This document shows positions 9,247 through 18,317 of a stretch of 64,000 nucleotides of DNA, piece after piece. The notes under the pieces were generated by a model that saw only the letters and a list, made by a program, of their open reading frames with translations, did no database searches and was not told where the DNA came from. Positions within the stretch are counted from its first letter, which is position 1; every line of letters begins with the position of its first letter. This stretch comes from Gammaproteobacteria bacterium (GTDB lineage: Bacteria; Pseudomonadota; Gammaproteobacteria; GRL18): contig JADGDG010000012.1 of NCBI GenBank assembly GCA_016744995.1, forward strand, positions 1 to 64,000, given 5' to 3'. Both the position numbers and the translations under genes were made by a program.

Positions 9247-9968
9247 TGGAACTTATTAAACTGCATCAATTTCGGCCTTTTTGGGGTTTACCCAATGCCA
9301 GCCCATTCTGTATGAAGGCAGAGACGTATTTACGTTATGCAGGCATTAACTATAAGACAGTAGCCAGTGACCCAGGAAAATCACCCAGCAAACAGATCCC
9401 CTATATCACATCTGAAACGCAAACAATTGCTGATTCCCAACGGATTATAGAGCACTTTGAGATGGCACTGGGGAATAAACTTGATGCCGGTTTATCTGAA
9501 CAAGATCAGGCTTTAGCATGGTTTATTCGCACCCGAATTGAAGAGGAACTTTATTGGCAGATAACCTATATGCGCTGGGGAGACCCTCAGGGCTGGAAGG
9601 TGTTTTTGCCTGATCTGAAGAAATACATGCCAGGCTGGAAAAAATATCTACTGCCATGGATTATTCGCAAAATGCTTTTGAAAAAAATGCGACGCCGTGG
9701 TATGTCTGCTAAAAATACAACAGCCAGCTATGCACCTGGGGTTACATTGCTGGAAGCGCTTTCAGATTATCTTGGCAACAAGCCTTTTTTTCTAGGTGAT
9801 CAGATCAGATCTCTGGATATGTCACTTTATGCCTTTCTGGCAAATATTATTTATCAGCCTTATGCAAACATTTTACAGGATCATGCAAGAGAATTAACTA
9901 ATCTAGTCGCTTATTGTGACAGGATCAAAGAGATGGTCTGGAATGACTGGCAACCTGAGCCAATATGA
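9246..9968 (+). CDS. Glutathione S-transferase-like protein (FAXC/metaxin type)
   Basis: The 240-residue protein has an N-terminal thioredoxin-like domain with the pattern NASPFCMKAETYLR (about residues 17-30), and a helical C-terminal domain ending with FFLGDQIRSLDMSLYAFLANI. This is the failed-axon-connections/metaxin-like GST group, widespread in bacteria but without a defined substrate. It lacks a strong Shine-Dalgarno and may depend on the small ORF it overlaps. A terminator follows about 90 bases downstream. Confidence 0.82.
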   Translation: MELIKLHQFRPFWGLPNASPFCMKAETYLRYAGINYKTVASDPGKSPSKQIPYITSETQTIADSQRIIEHFEMALGNKLDAGLSEQDQALAWFIRTRIEEELYWQITYMRWGDPQGWKVFLPDLKKYMPGWKKYLLPWIIRKMLLKKMRRRGMSAKNTTASYAPGVTLLEALSDYLGNKPFFLGDQIRSLDMSLYAFLANIIYQPYANILQDHARELTNLVAYCDRIKEMVWNDWQPEPI

Positions 9969-10058
9969 ATTCACACTCCTGCCATTGATTGACAAAAAAG
10001 ATACTCGCCCTTGACGATACAATTAAGGATCTTTCATATAATGTCTAAGTTATAACCG

Positions 10059-10082
10059 GTGAATGCTTATTCACATTTTTTT
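10059..10082 (+). terminator. Rho-independent terminator after the GST gene
   Basis: GTGAAT (10059-10064) pairs with ATTCAC (10069-10074) around a GCTT loop, followed by ATTTTTTT. It overlaps the last codons of the convergent DUF4132 gene. Confidence 0.72.
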
Positions 10083-12644
10083 ACTCTCAATGTGAGTATT
10101 TTTAATCAGAAAACTGACCTTAGTCATGATGAGAGAAATCATTGGATCATCCTCAAACGGAAGAAAAACAGGCTTAGATTTATTTTTCTTACAATCATGA
10201 ATGGCTAAACTGAGAAAACGCTCATCCGGTAAAATGAAAATATGTCCACTTCCAATATGAACCTTGTATTGATTTGTCTTCCCCTGAACGATAAGAAATC
10301 GGCCTTTAATTGTTACCAAGTGACTTATGTTCAATCTGGGAAGTAAATTTTCGATGATTGCTTTACGAGTTTGGGCCGTCTTTGATAAATCCCCTGTTGT
10401 ATAACGATGCCAATATTTATGGAAGCTTAATGGCATATCATGTTCCATTGGATCATTACCTATACTGGCAACACTGGTAAACAAATCAATATCACGCATC
10501 GTTTCAGAAAAAATCAATGGTTCTATTTCTGACAAAGCGATCGGTTGTTCGTTTTCAGTACAAAACTGAAACCAATCAGTTTTAACATAATGCCAAATTC
10601 CAACCTCATTAAAATCATCGGTCTCATCATACTCAAGCATCTTTAGTTGTGCAATTACACCCCATTCAGGAAAGCTTTTTTCTGCCACATCTTCCTTGCG
10701 TCCATTATCATATGAACCTAGTAAGGAATATTTCCAACCACGCAATGCCGCCAGTGTTTTAAATTGATGCTGTTTAACAATATGAGAAGTCATTTGATAG
10801 GAATAATACGCTTCATCAGCTAAGGTGTCAGGTAATTGGTATATTTCACGGTATGCCTGTTTAAAAGGCTGTTTGATTTCCATTTTTTTTAATCGTGCGC
10901 GCCAGGCCAGAACATGATCTGCGTCTGAGTCCATGGGATGCCATAAACTGACATGACAATTTTTATCGGCTAAAACAGGCTGACCATTTTCATCAAGCCA
11001 TTGCTCATTAATAAACAATGCTGTTTGTTGATCAAGACACCAGATAAGCCTTCTACTGATAAAACTAAGCAAACCATGATTCAGGTAGTACTGTTTAAAA
11101 TCAGGCAGCTTCCAAATTATTTTTTTACAAAAGAGTCGTTCAATACGATCACGCTGTACTATAGATGATTGTCGAATTTGTTTTTCTACATGGCGAATCT
11201 CTTTTAGCTTTGCCTGTAAGTTTGCCTTTTTTTTGATAACAGACGGGACAGTTTTTTGTACTTTATTATCAGCTTGTAACCAATATAAACTTGTCTGACC
11301 AATATCAGTCAAACTCAGCTCTAGATCATGATCAGCAAAAGACTCAACTCTTTTACCTGCGGTTAAACCAAATTCAGGGACAGTAATTTCCTCAAGCTGA
11401 TCGATACTTATAGCCCGATTTTCAGCGATTCCAATGAGATACTTTTGTATCATTTTTTGCGTACTATGTTGTCTTATGGTCAGTTTCAGATGGGTTAGAT
11501 GGTGGATACCATGTCCCCCTCTGGATTGTGCCAGAGTGTAGATTACTGCATTGCCGACACTTTCAGCCATCGGCCCCTGTCCAGGTATAGCTTGAAAACA
11601 TTTTTCCGCCAATCGGCTCATGTTTTGTAAAGAACGACGATCATAAAAACGACTCATTGACCAAAGTAGTCCTTTTAAAATATGAAAGAGCTTCTCTTTG
11701 CTGTATTTATCATTAACATAATGTTCTAAAAGTACTTGTTTAAGAGCATTTTTATCGTTCAAACACACCAACCAATAATTGATCTGTTTTTTAAAAACCT
11801 GTGCCTTGATGCCATCAATCAAAGAATGACTGTGCTGCAAAAACTTTTCAGAGGGTATTGATGATCGAGCACTAGAACAGTGTTGCAAGAAAGCATACCA
11901 TTGTTTTTGTCGTTCACCAGACATTTTCTCAATGTCAATTGTAAATAATGTGTCCTTTAGCAAAAGCAAAATGTCATTATCTATAATATTATCTGGTTCA
12001 TTACTTTTCAGCAGTCTTGCTAAGGTATTAACTGATTTTTTTATTCTCTTGGTATAGCTTGTAATATCCCCAAAATAATCAGGATCAAGATATGGAGCAA
12101 TGGTAGGAATATCCAAAATCATTTGAATGTCATCTGACAATGATTTTTGTAAACCATACTTTTTAATGTATTTTTCAATATAGGTAACAAATTCTGAAAA
12201 AGGGCTGAAATCAAGGCTTATCCTTACCGGAGGTGTATCTCCATAGTAATAGATGGCTTTAAATAATTTCCAAAAAGAAAAATTCTCTGGAAAATCAATT
12301 CGGGTACGCATAAAGCTATGTAGCAAACTGCAATTGATATCATATAATATTTTCTTAGAACCATCTTTATATGAGGTAAAATCAGTGACTCTTGAGATTG
12401 CCTTAATTCTCTGTGCCATATATTTTAGCGCTTCAATTTTACTGCAGCCAGTCAAATTTTTAAGCTTTTCATATGCCTCACAGTCTGATAATGGCAAACG
12501 CATGTCAGTATGTGTGCTGGAAATCGATTCCCAGACATGCAGCTCAATATCGGTAAGAAATTGTTGTACTTGTGGATTGTGCTTTATCTGGATTTCATTA
12601 TTTAATTTAAAAATTATTTTTTTTCTTACGTCTCTTTTGCTCAT
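10071..12644 (-). CDS. Large DUF4132-domain protein
   Basis: The 857-residue cytoplasmic protein has a helical N-terminal two-thirds without recognisable motifs. The C-terminal region (about residues 560-850) matches DUF4132: SLWHPMDSDADHVLAWR, QPFKQAYREIYQLP, LRGWKYSLLGSYDNG, DIDLFTSVASIGND and a lysine-rich end with KVHIGSGHIFILPDERFL. DUF4132 proteins include WGR-containing MolR-like proteins and are often genetically linked to MoxR/VWA genes; such a pair lies 2.4 kb away here. Molecular function is unknown. The start has only a weak AGGT ribosome site. Confidence 0.8.
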   Translation of the reverse strand: MSKRDVRKKIIFKLNNEIQIKHNPQVQQFLTDIELHVWESISSTHTDMRLPLSDCEAYEKLKNLTGCSKIEALKYMAQRIKAISRVTDFTSYKDGSKKILYDINCSLLHSFMRTRIDFPENFSFWKLFKAIYYYGDTPPVRISLDFSPFSEFVTYIEKYIKKYGLQKSLSDDIQMILDIPTIAPYLDPDYFGDITSYTKRIKKSVNTLARLLKSNEPDNIIDNDILLLLKDTLFTIDIEKMSGERQKQWYAFLQHCSSARSSIPSEKFLQHSHSLIDGIKAQVFKKQINYWLVCLNDKNALKQVLLEHYVNDKYSKEKLFHILKGLLWSMSRFYDRRSLQNMSRLAEKCFQAIPGQGPMAESVGNAVIYTLAQSRGGHGIHHLTHLKLTIRQHSTQKMIQKYLIGIAENRAISIDQLEEITVPEFGLTAGKRVESFADHDLELSLTDIGQTSLYWLQADNKVQKTVPSVIKKKANLQAKLKEIRHVEKQIRQSSIVQRDRIERLFCKKIIWKLPDFKQYYLNHGLLSFISRRLIWCLDQQTALFINEQWLDENGQPVLADKNCHVSLWHPMDSDADHVLAWRARLKKMEIKQPFKQAYREIYQLPDTLADEAYYSYQMTSHIVKQHQFKTLAALRGWKYSLLGSYDNGRKEDVAEKSFPEWGVIAQLKMLEYDETDDFNEVGIWHYVKTDWFQFCTENEQPIALSEIEPLIFSETMRDIDLFTSVASIGNDPMEHDMPLSFHKYWHRYTTGDLSKTAQTRKAIIENLLPRLNISHLVTIKGRFLIVQGKTNQYKVHIGSGHIFILPDERFLSLAIHDCKKNKSKPVFLPFEDDPMISLIMTKVSFLIKNTHIESKKM

Positions 12645-13026
12645 AGCTTACCTGCTTAGGGATGTCATAGTAATAGTCAATAGAGGTGCTCTACTACTGA
12701 TACAACGAAGGAAATTGTACCACTCATTCAGTGCTTCCTTGTCGGAAGCCACATCCGCACGAGAAAAGATTGCCTTATCAAAAGACAAATTTTGCTTGTT
12801 CTTTGTTGATATTTACATTTATTCTTTTTACTGTCAAGGACGCTTAATGTTCACATCAGGTCCAGCTCATGGTCAGATCATGCTTTGAACTAAAGAATAA
12901 GATTTTATAAAAATATTTTGAACTTATTTCAATTCAGAGGATCAGCTTAGTAACCTAATTTAAATAATCACAAATACTCTTGTAACCCTGGCTTTTATAA
13001 ATTTACTTGACTTACAAAACAAAATA
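12645..13026. other. Intergenic region, possible coding remnant
   Basis: No convincing gene lies here. On the minus strand a frame of about 50 codons ends at 12655-12657 and reads like protein (ALNEWYNFLRC, CISSRAPLLTITM). It has no ATG start before its last six codons and no recognised homologue. It may be a decayed gene fragment preceding the DUF4132 gene. Confidence 0.3.
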
Positions 13027-13045
13027 GTGAATGATAATCATTACT
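13027..13045. promoter_or_regulatory. Fur box before the TPR-like gene
   Basis: GTGAATGATAATCATTACT matches 15 of 19 consensus positions, including an uninterrupted AATGATAATCATTA. It sits 22 bases before the preferred ATG at 13067. Confidence 0.75.
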
Positions 13046-13066
13046 ATTTATCGCAAAAGACTAGTT

Positions 13067-13519
13067 ATGAATACATGGAAACTTTTTATGTCCGAAGGCA
13101 GCTCTGCTTACCAGCAAGCCCAGTGGCATTTAGCCTTATCAAAATACAAACAGGCTATGTCTACTGCTGAAATAGCCTTCCCAAAGCAGCTTAAAAAAGA
13201 TGCTAATACTGCCTTAGCCAGTATAGTTGTGGTATTTTTTAATCTGGCCGATACCTATATGTGTCTTATGCATTATTCTCAGGCAAGACAACAGTATGAA
13301 CAATGTTTTGGCTTTTTAGAGCAGCAATTAAAACACAATAACACGGATCCTGACCTCAATGAGGCCATTGCCCGAGCTTATTCTCAGGTAAGAACAGAAT
13401 GGTTCCTCTTTAAAAAGCAGCGCGAAAGAAGGATCAACCTGCCTGATCCACCAGAACTGGAACGCATAGAAAATAAGCTGCAAAAAAATAGTTTTCAAAG
13501 TGTACATTACATGCACTAA
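13067..13519 (+). CDS. Small TPR-like protein, Fur-boxed
   Basis: The 150-residue soluble protein has helix pairs spaced like tetratricopeptide repeats: YQQAQWHLALSKYKQAM, then LADTYMCLMHYSQARQQYEQC. The start at 13067 is preferred because the in-frame ATG at 13031 lies inside the Fur box. The C-terminus is basic and proline-containing. The function is unknown, and the iron link rests only on the box. Confidence 0.65.
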   Translation: MNTWKLFMSEGSSAYQQAQWHLALSKYKQAMSTAEIAFPKQLKKDANTALASIVVVFFNLADTYMCLMHYSQARQQYEQCFGFLEQQLKHNNTDPDLNEAIARAYSQVRTEWFLFKKQRERRINLPDPPELERIENKLQKNSFQSVHYMH

Positions 13520-13635
13520 GAGCATACCAAATAACACGTCCTGACCCATACGCATGATAATTTAATTGTTGGATAAAAACTGAGGACACTAAAAATGATA
13601 AAGTCTATTAGTCTCACCAAAATACGAAAGATTTT

Positions 13636-14049
13636 ATGACCGAAACAAGTGCAAAAAAAGATGAAACTTGCCGTTTCTGTTCAGCTACACCACATCGATG
13701 TATCTTAATCGAAGGTAAAAACGGTTTTGTCGCCTTAGATCGCCATCCTGTCAGTGACGGGCATTTCCTGGTTATTCCGTATCGCCATTTTTCTAATTTC
13801 TTCGAGATAAACAACGAGGAACTCAATGAACTGTGGTTGCTTGCGTCTCAGGGCAAGGAGATGATCGATGAGAAATATCATCCAGATGGATACAACATTG
13901 GCATCAATATTGGCAAGTGGGCTGGCCAGTCTATCCCTCACTTACATATCCATGTTATTCCACGCTACAAAGGTGATGTTGAAGATCCCAGGGGAGGAAT
14001 TCGCGGGATTATTCCAGAACAAAAACTCTATACAATCCTGCCTGATTAA
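13636..14049 (+). CDS. HIT-family nucleotide hydrolase
   Basis: The 137-residue protein has the histidine triad HLHIHVIPRY near residues 108-117 (H-x-H-x-H), and an N-terminal CRFCSATPHRCILIEG with FVALDRHPVSDGHFLVIP typical of the bacterial HIT branch. HIT proteins hydrolyse or transfer nucleoside phosphoramidates and dinucleotides. The exact substrate is not deducible. It is a lone gene with GAAAG before the ATG. Confidence 0.9.
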   Translation: MTETSAKKDETCRFCSATPHRCILIEGKNGFVALDRHPVSDGHFLVIPYRHFSNFFEINNEELNELWLLASQGKEMIDEKYHPDGYNIGINIGKWAGQSIPHLHIHVIPRYKGDVEDPRGGIRGIIPEQKLYTILPD

Positions 14050-14653
14050 AGATCAGCAATTGATATTGCATTCCACATTTACATGGCCAATTCAGCAGCC
14101 TGTGCATGCCAACAGATGGATTTTTCATCCCTGTTGATGTTGTCATTCCAAACTCACATAACAGCCTAAGTTAAATCCCACAATAAGTGTCACTTTATGC
14201 AATCACTGCTCTTTCTATCAGCTGTTATTTTTCTTTAAAAGAAGATAATAACAATCATTATGCTCACTATTTTTTTGACTACCAAGGCAATAAAACTGAG
14301 TTTGTACCGATAGAATCACCACTAAAAAGTGTATTATTTCCATAAAGAATCTCCATGAATTAATAACTAATTTAGGCGTTCAGGGAAAGGGAATTATTTT
14401 CTTAAAAACGTATTTAAAAACCTTGCGACGACGTCAGACAAGCAAAGTTTTATTAACATTTTGGAGTATTTTAACTCTATTAAAGAGATATGATATGCTG
14501 AGGGTAAAGCAATAAGCACAATGAAAGTATCTTTTGTTCAAAGGTCTATATATGAAGTGCAAGTAACAAAAATTCCAAGAGTAATTTGCTCTTAAAATTT
14601 AGATTAAAAGATCGCCGCACGGTCATTGGGATTGAACCGTACGACTGGATGAT
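14050..14653. other. Gene-poor region with hairpin and orphan Fur box
   Basis: This is the longest stretch without a supported gene. A hairpin at 14110-14136 (CAACAG..CTGTTG with inner GGAT..ATCC) lies just after the HIT gene but has no T-tract. A good Fur box sits at 14244-14262. A plus-strand frame from a GTG at 14187 to 14345 gives 53 residues that read like protein (HYFFDYQGNKTEFVPIE), but it lacks a ribosome site and spans the Fur box. A weak hairpin (GTACGGT type, 14617-14642) lies beyond the end of the next minus-strand gene. Confidence 0.5.
14244..14262. promoter_or_regulatory. Orphan Fur box
   Basis: GATAATAACAATCATTATG matches 16 of 19 Fur consensus positions. No protein gene begins near it on either strand, so it may control a small RNA or small protein, or be a relic. 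Confidence 0.65.
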
Positions 14654-14824
14654 TTATGGTCTTTTTGGGGTCTTATATTCAACTTCTTTCTGGACTGGTT
14701 CCCAGATGGTTTCATAACCAACAAAAAACGCTCCCTCAGTTATAGCCTTCTGACGTGTTGTTAAACGGTTAGCTTTACCTTCAGGAACTTTTGGTCTGGT
14801 TGCGGGTTGTCCGTGTGCACTCAT
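14654..14824 (-). CDS. Small hypothetical protein (56 residues)
   Basis: The protein starts MSAHGQPATRPKVPEGKANR and is basic and proline-rich, with no membrane segment and a KTPKRP end. The ATG at 14824 is chosen because AAGAGG lies 7 bases upstream; an upstream in-frame extension lacks one. The family is not recognised. It resembles small DNA- or RNA-associated proteins only in composition. Confidence 0.6.
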   Translation of the reverse strand: MSAHGQPATRPKVPEGKANRLTTRQKAITEGAFFVGYETIWEPVQKEVEYKTPKRP

Positions 14825-15060
14825 AAATAACCTCTTACTAAAAATTCGTGGTAGCCACCGCAAAAAATTACAGTTAAAAACTATCCCGATATAGCTTCTA
14901 TTTTACATCTTTTTAAGCACAGATGCCAAGTAATTTTCTGTTTTAAAACAGTCAGAAAACAAGCAGCATTTTGTTTACAATATCGATCAACAATATAAAC
15001 AATAAAAACAATAAAAATAAAAAATTAATGAATTTTCATGTCAACATACAGAACAATTTA

Positions 15061-17232
15061 TTAACTTGTCAGCTTACGATAAATATCAGTAACTTTCTTC
15101 GGTAATTTATGAATATCCTCAATGAGTGCATAGTTTGCTGCGCCATACATATGTGGTAAATAGTCACCTGAGTCTTTATCTATAGTGATGCAATAGGGAT
15201 GGATGCCCTTCTGTTTAGCTTCAAATAAAGCTTTTCTGGTGTCTTCAATACCATATTCACCACGGTATTGATCATCATAATCATCAGGTTTACCATCTGA
15301 CAGAGTGATTAATAATTTTGTTCTCGCTTCTACTTCTTCAAGTAGATGGCTCACATGACGAATGGCAGCTCCCATTCTGGTATAATCTTTAGCAATAATG
15401 CCACTTATCCGTGCTTTTACTTCAGCATTATAGTCTTCATGAATGTGCTTAATAGGGTATATCTCACAACGCTTTCTGGATGTGCCGGAAAAACCATAAA
15501 TAGCATATCTATCATCCAGAATTTCTAATGATTCACATAATAAAACCAGGGCTTCACGTTCAGCACGATTGATCCAGCCTTTGGTTGAGCCACTCATATC
15601 AACCAGAAATATCACAGCAATATTACGCTCTTCTTTTTGACGTCGAATAAATATTTTTTCACTGAGTTCCATACCTATACTGAGATCAGCATAACTTTCA
15701 ACAATTGCATCAATATCAAATTCATCACCCTGTGATTGTCGTTTAATATTTATATTTTCATCTTTTAGTTCTTCAAAACTGCATCGTAAAGACTTAATGA
15801 TCCCCCTGTATTGTGAGACTGTTTTCTGTATAAAATCATCATAGATGCCAGAAACTTCAACCTCACGCAAAACACACCAATTTTTGCGATAATGTTGTCG
15901 AATATGATCCCATTCATCATAGAAAAAAGCATCCCTTTCATGATAAACACCTGACCAGACATCTTCAGAGTTGTCTTTTGTCTGATGATTTTCAATAACG
16001 TAATGACTTGATCCCGCTGCTACAAGATATTCTTCCGGTATTTCACCGAGATCCTGATAAATATTGCTGATAAGACTTTGCATCTCATCAGATGGCATAA
16101 TTGCCTGTCCATCTAATGACAGTTCATAACTAACCGTGTCAGTAAATTGTTCTTCATTAATGGGAGTATTGAGCTTTTTGATAGAAAAATTATTTTCTGA
16201 TGTTGGCTCATTGATAGTTTCTTTTTCTTCCTGCACTGGCTTTTTTTCAGCAGAGATTTTGGCCAATAACTCCCGAAATAATTTTTTTTCCTTTAAAATA
16301 CGCTGATTTTTTTTATAGACAACTTCATCCGAATTCAGAATACCCTGAAAATGAAAAGCTACCGGGTTAAGCAGTGAATAGTGTTTTGCTAATAATTTAA
16401 AACTGGTTTCTACAGTGCAACTTGTATTGCTCAGTGTAAAAAAAACAGGCTGCCATTGTTGTAATTGCTGTAACTGGTGATAATCTTCTAAAAAATGACT
16501 GATTTGTCGATAAAATCCAGGCAATTTGTCTTTAACACGCTGAAGTAAACGGATGGTTTCAATGTTGTGAAATAGTAATAAGGCTTTTTTTGAATCTTCA
16601 TAGGACTGAATTGTCCAATCCAGGTCATAATGCCAGGTGCCATACCAGTTTTGTGCCCATAGGTAGACTGTCAGTAATTTATAATATAAATAATTTTTTT
16701 CCTTAGAACCATAATCACTGATAAGCCCGGGTAAAAAAAGTGTCTCAGTATCCGTATAAATGCTGTCAGCTAGCGCAATTTTTAAAGGCCGTCCACTCAA
16801 ACCGCAAACGTAAGTTGTAAGTACTTTTTTAATTTCATCTAAACTGACGCCCTGCTGTTTTTTAAAAAAATTATCCGCAAACTTTTGACTATTGTGTAAT
16901 ACAGTCATTGATAACTGCAGTCCTTTCTTATCAAAGGCTGACATTGACTCAATGATCCAGCTTTCAACTGCTTCCAGGTTTTGTTGTAAACAGGTGACTG
17001 CATTGGCATAATTAGCAGCAAACTGATAAGCCATTTCAGCATTTGTGGCAGCAATTACAGAGACCCAATGCAAGCCAAATTGCTGCTGTTCTATAGTCAG
17101 GTTTGCCATTGTTGATGCCGGGAGGTTGGCTGAACGTCGAAAGGATAAAACAGGATCAAGATATTTATCCAGCTGTTCTTCCATCTCTTGTGTATTTAAT
17201 TTCAATTGGCTTTGAAGTTTTATTTTACTCAT
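15061..17232 (-). CDS. norD: NorD/CbbO-type von Willebrand factor A protein
   Basis: The 723-residue protein has a helical N-terminal region and a C-terminal VWA domain (about residues 530-723) with an intact metal-ion-dependent adhesion site DMSGSTKGW. It continues with ITLSDGKPDDYDDQYRGEYG, typical of NorD/CbbO. The start at 17232 has AGAAGG 7 bases upstream. These proteins work with a NorQ/CbbQ ATPase to activate or insert metal in NO reductase or Rubisco. Neither target is nearby, so the client here is unknown. It is downstream of norQ in one operon. Confidence 0.85.
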   Translation of the reverse strand: MSKIKLQSQLKLNTQEMEEQLDKYLDPVLSFRRSANLPASTMANLTIEQQQFGLHWVSVIAATNAEMAYQFAANYANAVTCLQQNLEAVESWIIESMSAFDKKGLQLSMTVLHNSQKFADNFFKKQQGVSLDEIKKVLTTYVCGLSGRPLKIALADSIYTDTETLFLPGLISDYGSKEKNYLYYKLLTVYLWAQNWYGTWHYDLDWTIQSYEDSKKALLLFHNIETIRLLQRVKDKLPGFYRQISHFLEDYHQLQQLQQWQPVFFTLSNTSCTVETSFKLLAKHYSLLNPVAFHFQGILNSDEVVYKKNQRILKEKKLFRELLAKISAEKKPVQEEKETINEPTSENNFSIKKLNTPINEEQFTDTVSYELSLDGQAIMPSDEMQSLISNIYQDLGEIPEEYLVAAGSSHYVIENHQTKDNSEDVWSGVYHERDAFFYDEWDHIRQHYRKNWCVLREVEVSGIYDDFIQKTVSQYRGIIKSLRCSFEELKDENINIKRQSQGDEFDIDAIVESYADLSIGMELSEKIFIRRQKEERNIAVIFLVDMSGSTKGWINRAEREALVLLCESLEILDDRYAIYGFSGTSRKRCEIYPIKHIHEDYNAEVKARISGIIAKDYTRMGAAIRHVSHLLEEVEARTKLLITLSDGKPDDYDDQYRGEYGIEDTRKALFEAKQKGIHPYCITIDKDSGDYLPHMYGAANYALIEDIHKLPKKVTDIYRKLTS

Positions 17233-17293
17233 AGTTAACCTTCTGACGTAACTTATATTGATCGTATCTGGCTGAGGGCTCTTTAAAAAATAA

Positions 17294-18112
17294 TTAAAAC
17301 AGAGAACTACAAAGTTCATTAATTGCAGATAAAGTTTCCGGATCGTCTGTGAGGGCTTGAGCGATAGATGATTTACAGGCCACAACTGGATCAATACCAT
17401 CCTTAATCAGCAAAGCAGCATGAACCAATAATCGTGTGCTTGCCCCTTCATCAAGGCCATTGCCTTTAAGGTTCCGTGTCATATGAGCAAATTGCACCAG
17501 CATATTAGCCATTTCTGGTGAAACACCTGTTTCATTAAGCAGGATTTTGCACTCTATTTCAGCACTAGGATAATCAAATTCCAGGGCAACAAAGCGCTGT
17601 CGGGTACTTTGTTTAAGATCTTTGAGGATACTTTGATAACCCGGGTTATAGGATATAACCATGCAGAATTCATCTTCTGCATTTAATACAACACCTTTTT
17701 TTTCCATGGGTAATACACGACGGTTGTCAGTAAGTGGATGGATGACAACTGTCGTGTCTTTTCGCGCTTCAATAATTTCATCAAGATAGCAAATAGCACC
17801 GGCCCTCACCGATTTTGCCAGGGGTCCATCTAACCAGATGGTCTCCCCACTGGTGATAAGATAACGTCCAACAAGATCAGAGGCAGTTAAATCATCATGG
17901 CAGGAAACAGTGATTAAGGGTCGTTTTAAACGCCAGGCCATATGCTCCATAAATCGTGTTTTTCCACAACCAGTGGGGCCTTTTAACAGGATGGGCAGTT
18001 TATTGCGATAAGCGGATTCAAAAATACTTATCTCATTATCCACAGCCTCATAATAAGGCTCATTTTTAATAAGATATTCTTCTGCTAAGACTTCTTGTTT
18101 GTCTAATGCCAT
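17294..18112 (-). CDS. norQ: NorQ/CbbQ/NirQ-type MoxR AAA+ ATPase
   Basis: The 272-residue ATPase has Walker A GPTGCGKT (about residue 47), Walker B ICYLDEI, a sensor-like NPGYQ segment and STRQRF with the likely arginine finger. Opening residues before LPILLKGPTG match the CbbQ/NirQ/NorQ/GvpN branch. The start at 18112 follows AGGGG by 5 bases; an extended start would run through the Fur box. It is a chaperone-like partner of the VWA protein downstream. Confidence 0.88.
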   Translation of the reverse strand: MALDKQEVLAEEYLIKNEPYYEAVDNEISIFESAYRNKLPILLKGPTGCGKTRFMEHMAWRLKRPLITVSCHDDLTASDLVGRYLITSGETIWLDGPLAKSVRAGAICYLDEIIEARKDTTVVIHPLTDNRRVLPMEKKGVVLNAEDEFCMVISYNPGYQSILKDLKQSTRQRFVALEFDYPSAEIECKILLNETGVSPEMANMLVQFAHMTRNLKGNGLDEGASTRLLVHAALLIKDGIDPVVACKSSIAQALTDDPETLSAINELCSSLF

Positions 18113-18124
18113 AAACCCCTGCTC

Positions 18125-18143
18125 AATAATGATTATCATTATC
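18125..18143. promoter_or_regulatory. Fur box between norQ and a 38-residue ORF
   Basis: AATAATGATTATCATTATC is an 18/19 match to the symmetric Fur consensus. It lies 13 bases from the norQ start on one side and 20 bases from the small ORF on the other, so it can act on both. Confidence 0.9.
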
Positions 18144-18162
18144 AATTATACAGGATTTTATT

Positions 18163-18279
18163 ATGTTTGATAAAGCCTTTATTACACTTATTTCAGGGTT
18201 AACGGACTGGATGAATTTATCAACATATCCTGCCCCAGATAAAGTGACACCAGAAATTTGTGATATTTTCCTGTTCTGA
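18163..18279 (+). CDS. Candidate 38-residue Fur-boxed small protein
   Basis: The ORF reads MFDKAFITLISGLTDWMNLS and ends DIFLF. AGGA lies 8 bases before the ATG and a near-perfect Fur box 20 bases upstream. The N-terminal half could form an amphipathic helix. No homologue is recognised. It is convergent with the ferric-binding protein gene, ending 39 bases from it. Confidence 0.5.
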   Translation: MFDKAFITLISGLTDWMNLSTYPAPDKVTPEICDIFLF

Positions 18280-18317
18280 ATAAACTTCTGGACAATGCAT
18301 TTTATTGGCTGGCAGTT

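Noticed and set aside
12253..12888. Open frame of 211 codons on the plus strand
   Set aside because: Mostly antisense to the DUF4132 gene, with no ribosome site and a composition unlike a protein; treated as a shadow.
14187..14345. 53-codon GTG-started frame with protein-like residues
   Set aside because: No ribosome site and it spans the orphan Fur box; reported only in the intergenic note.
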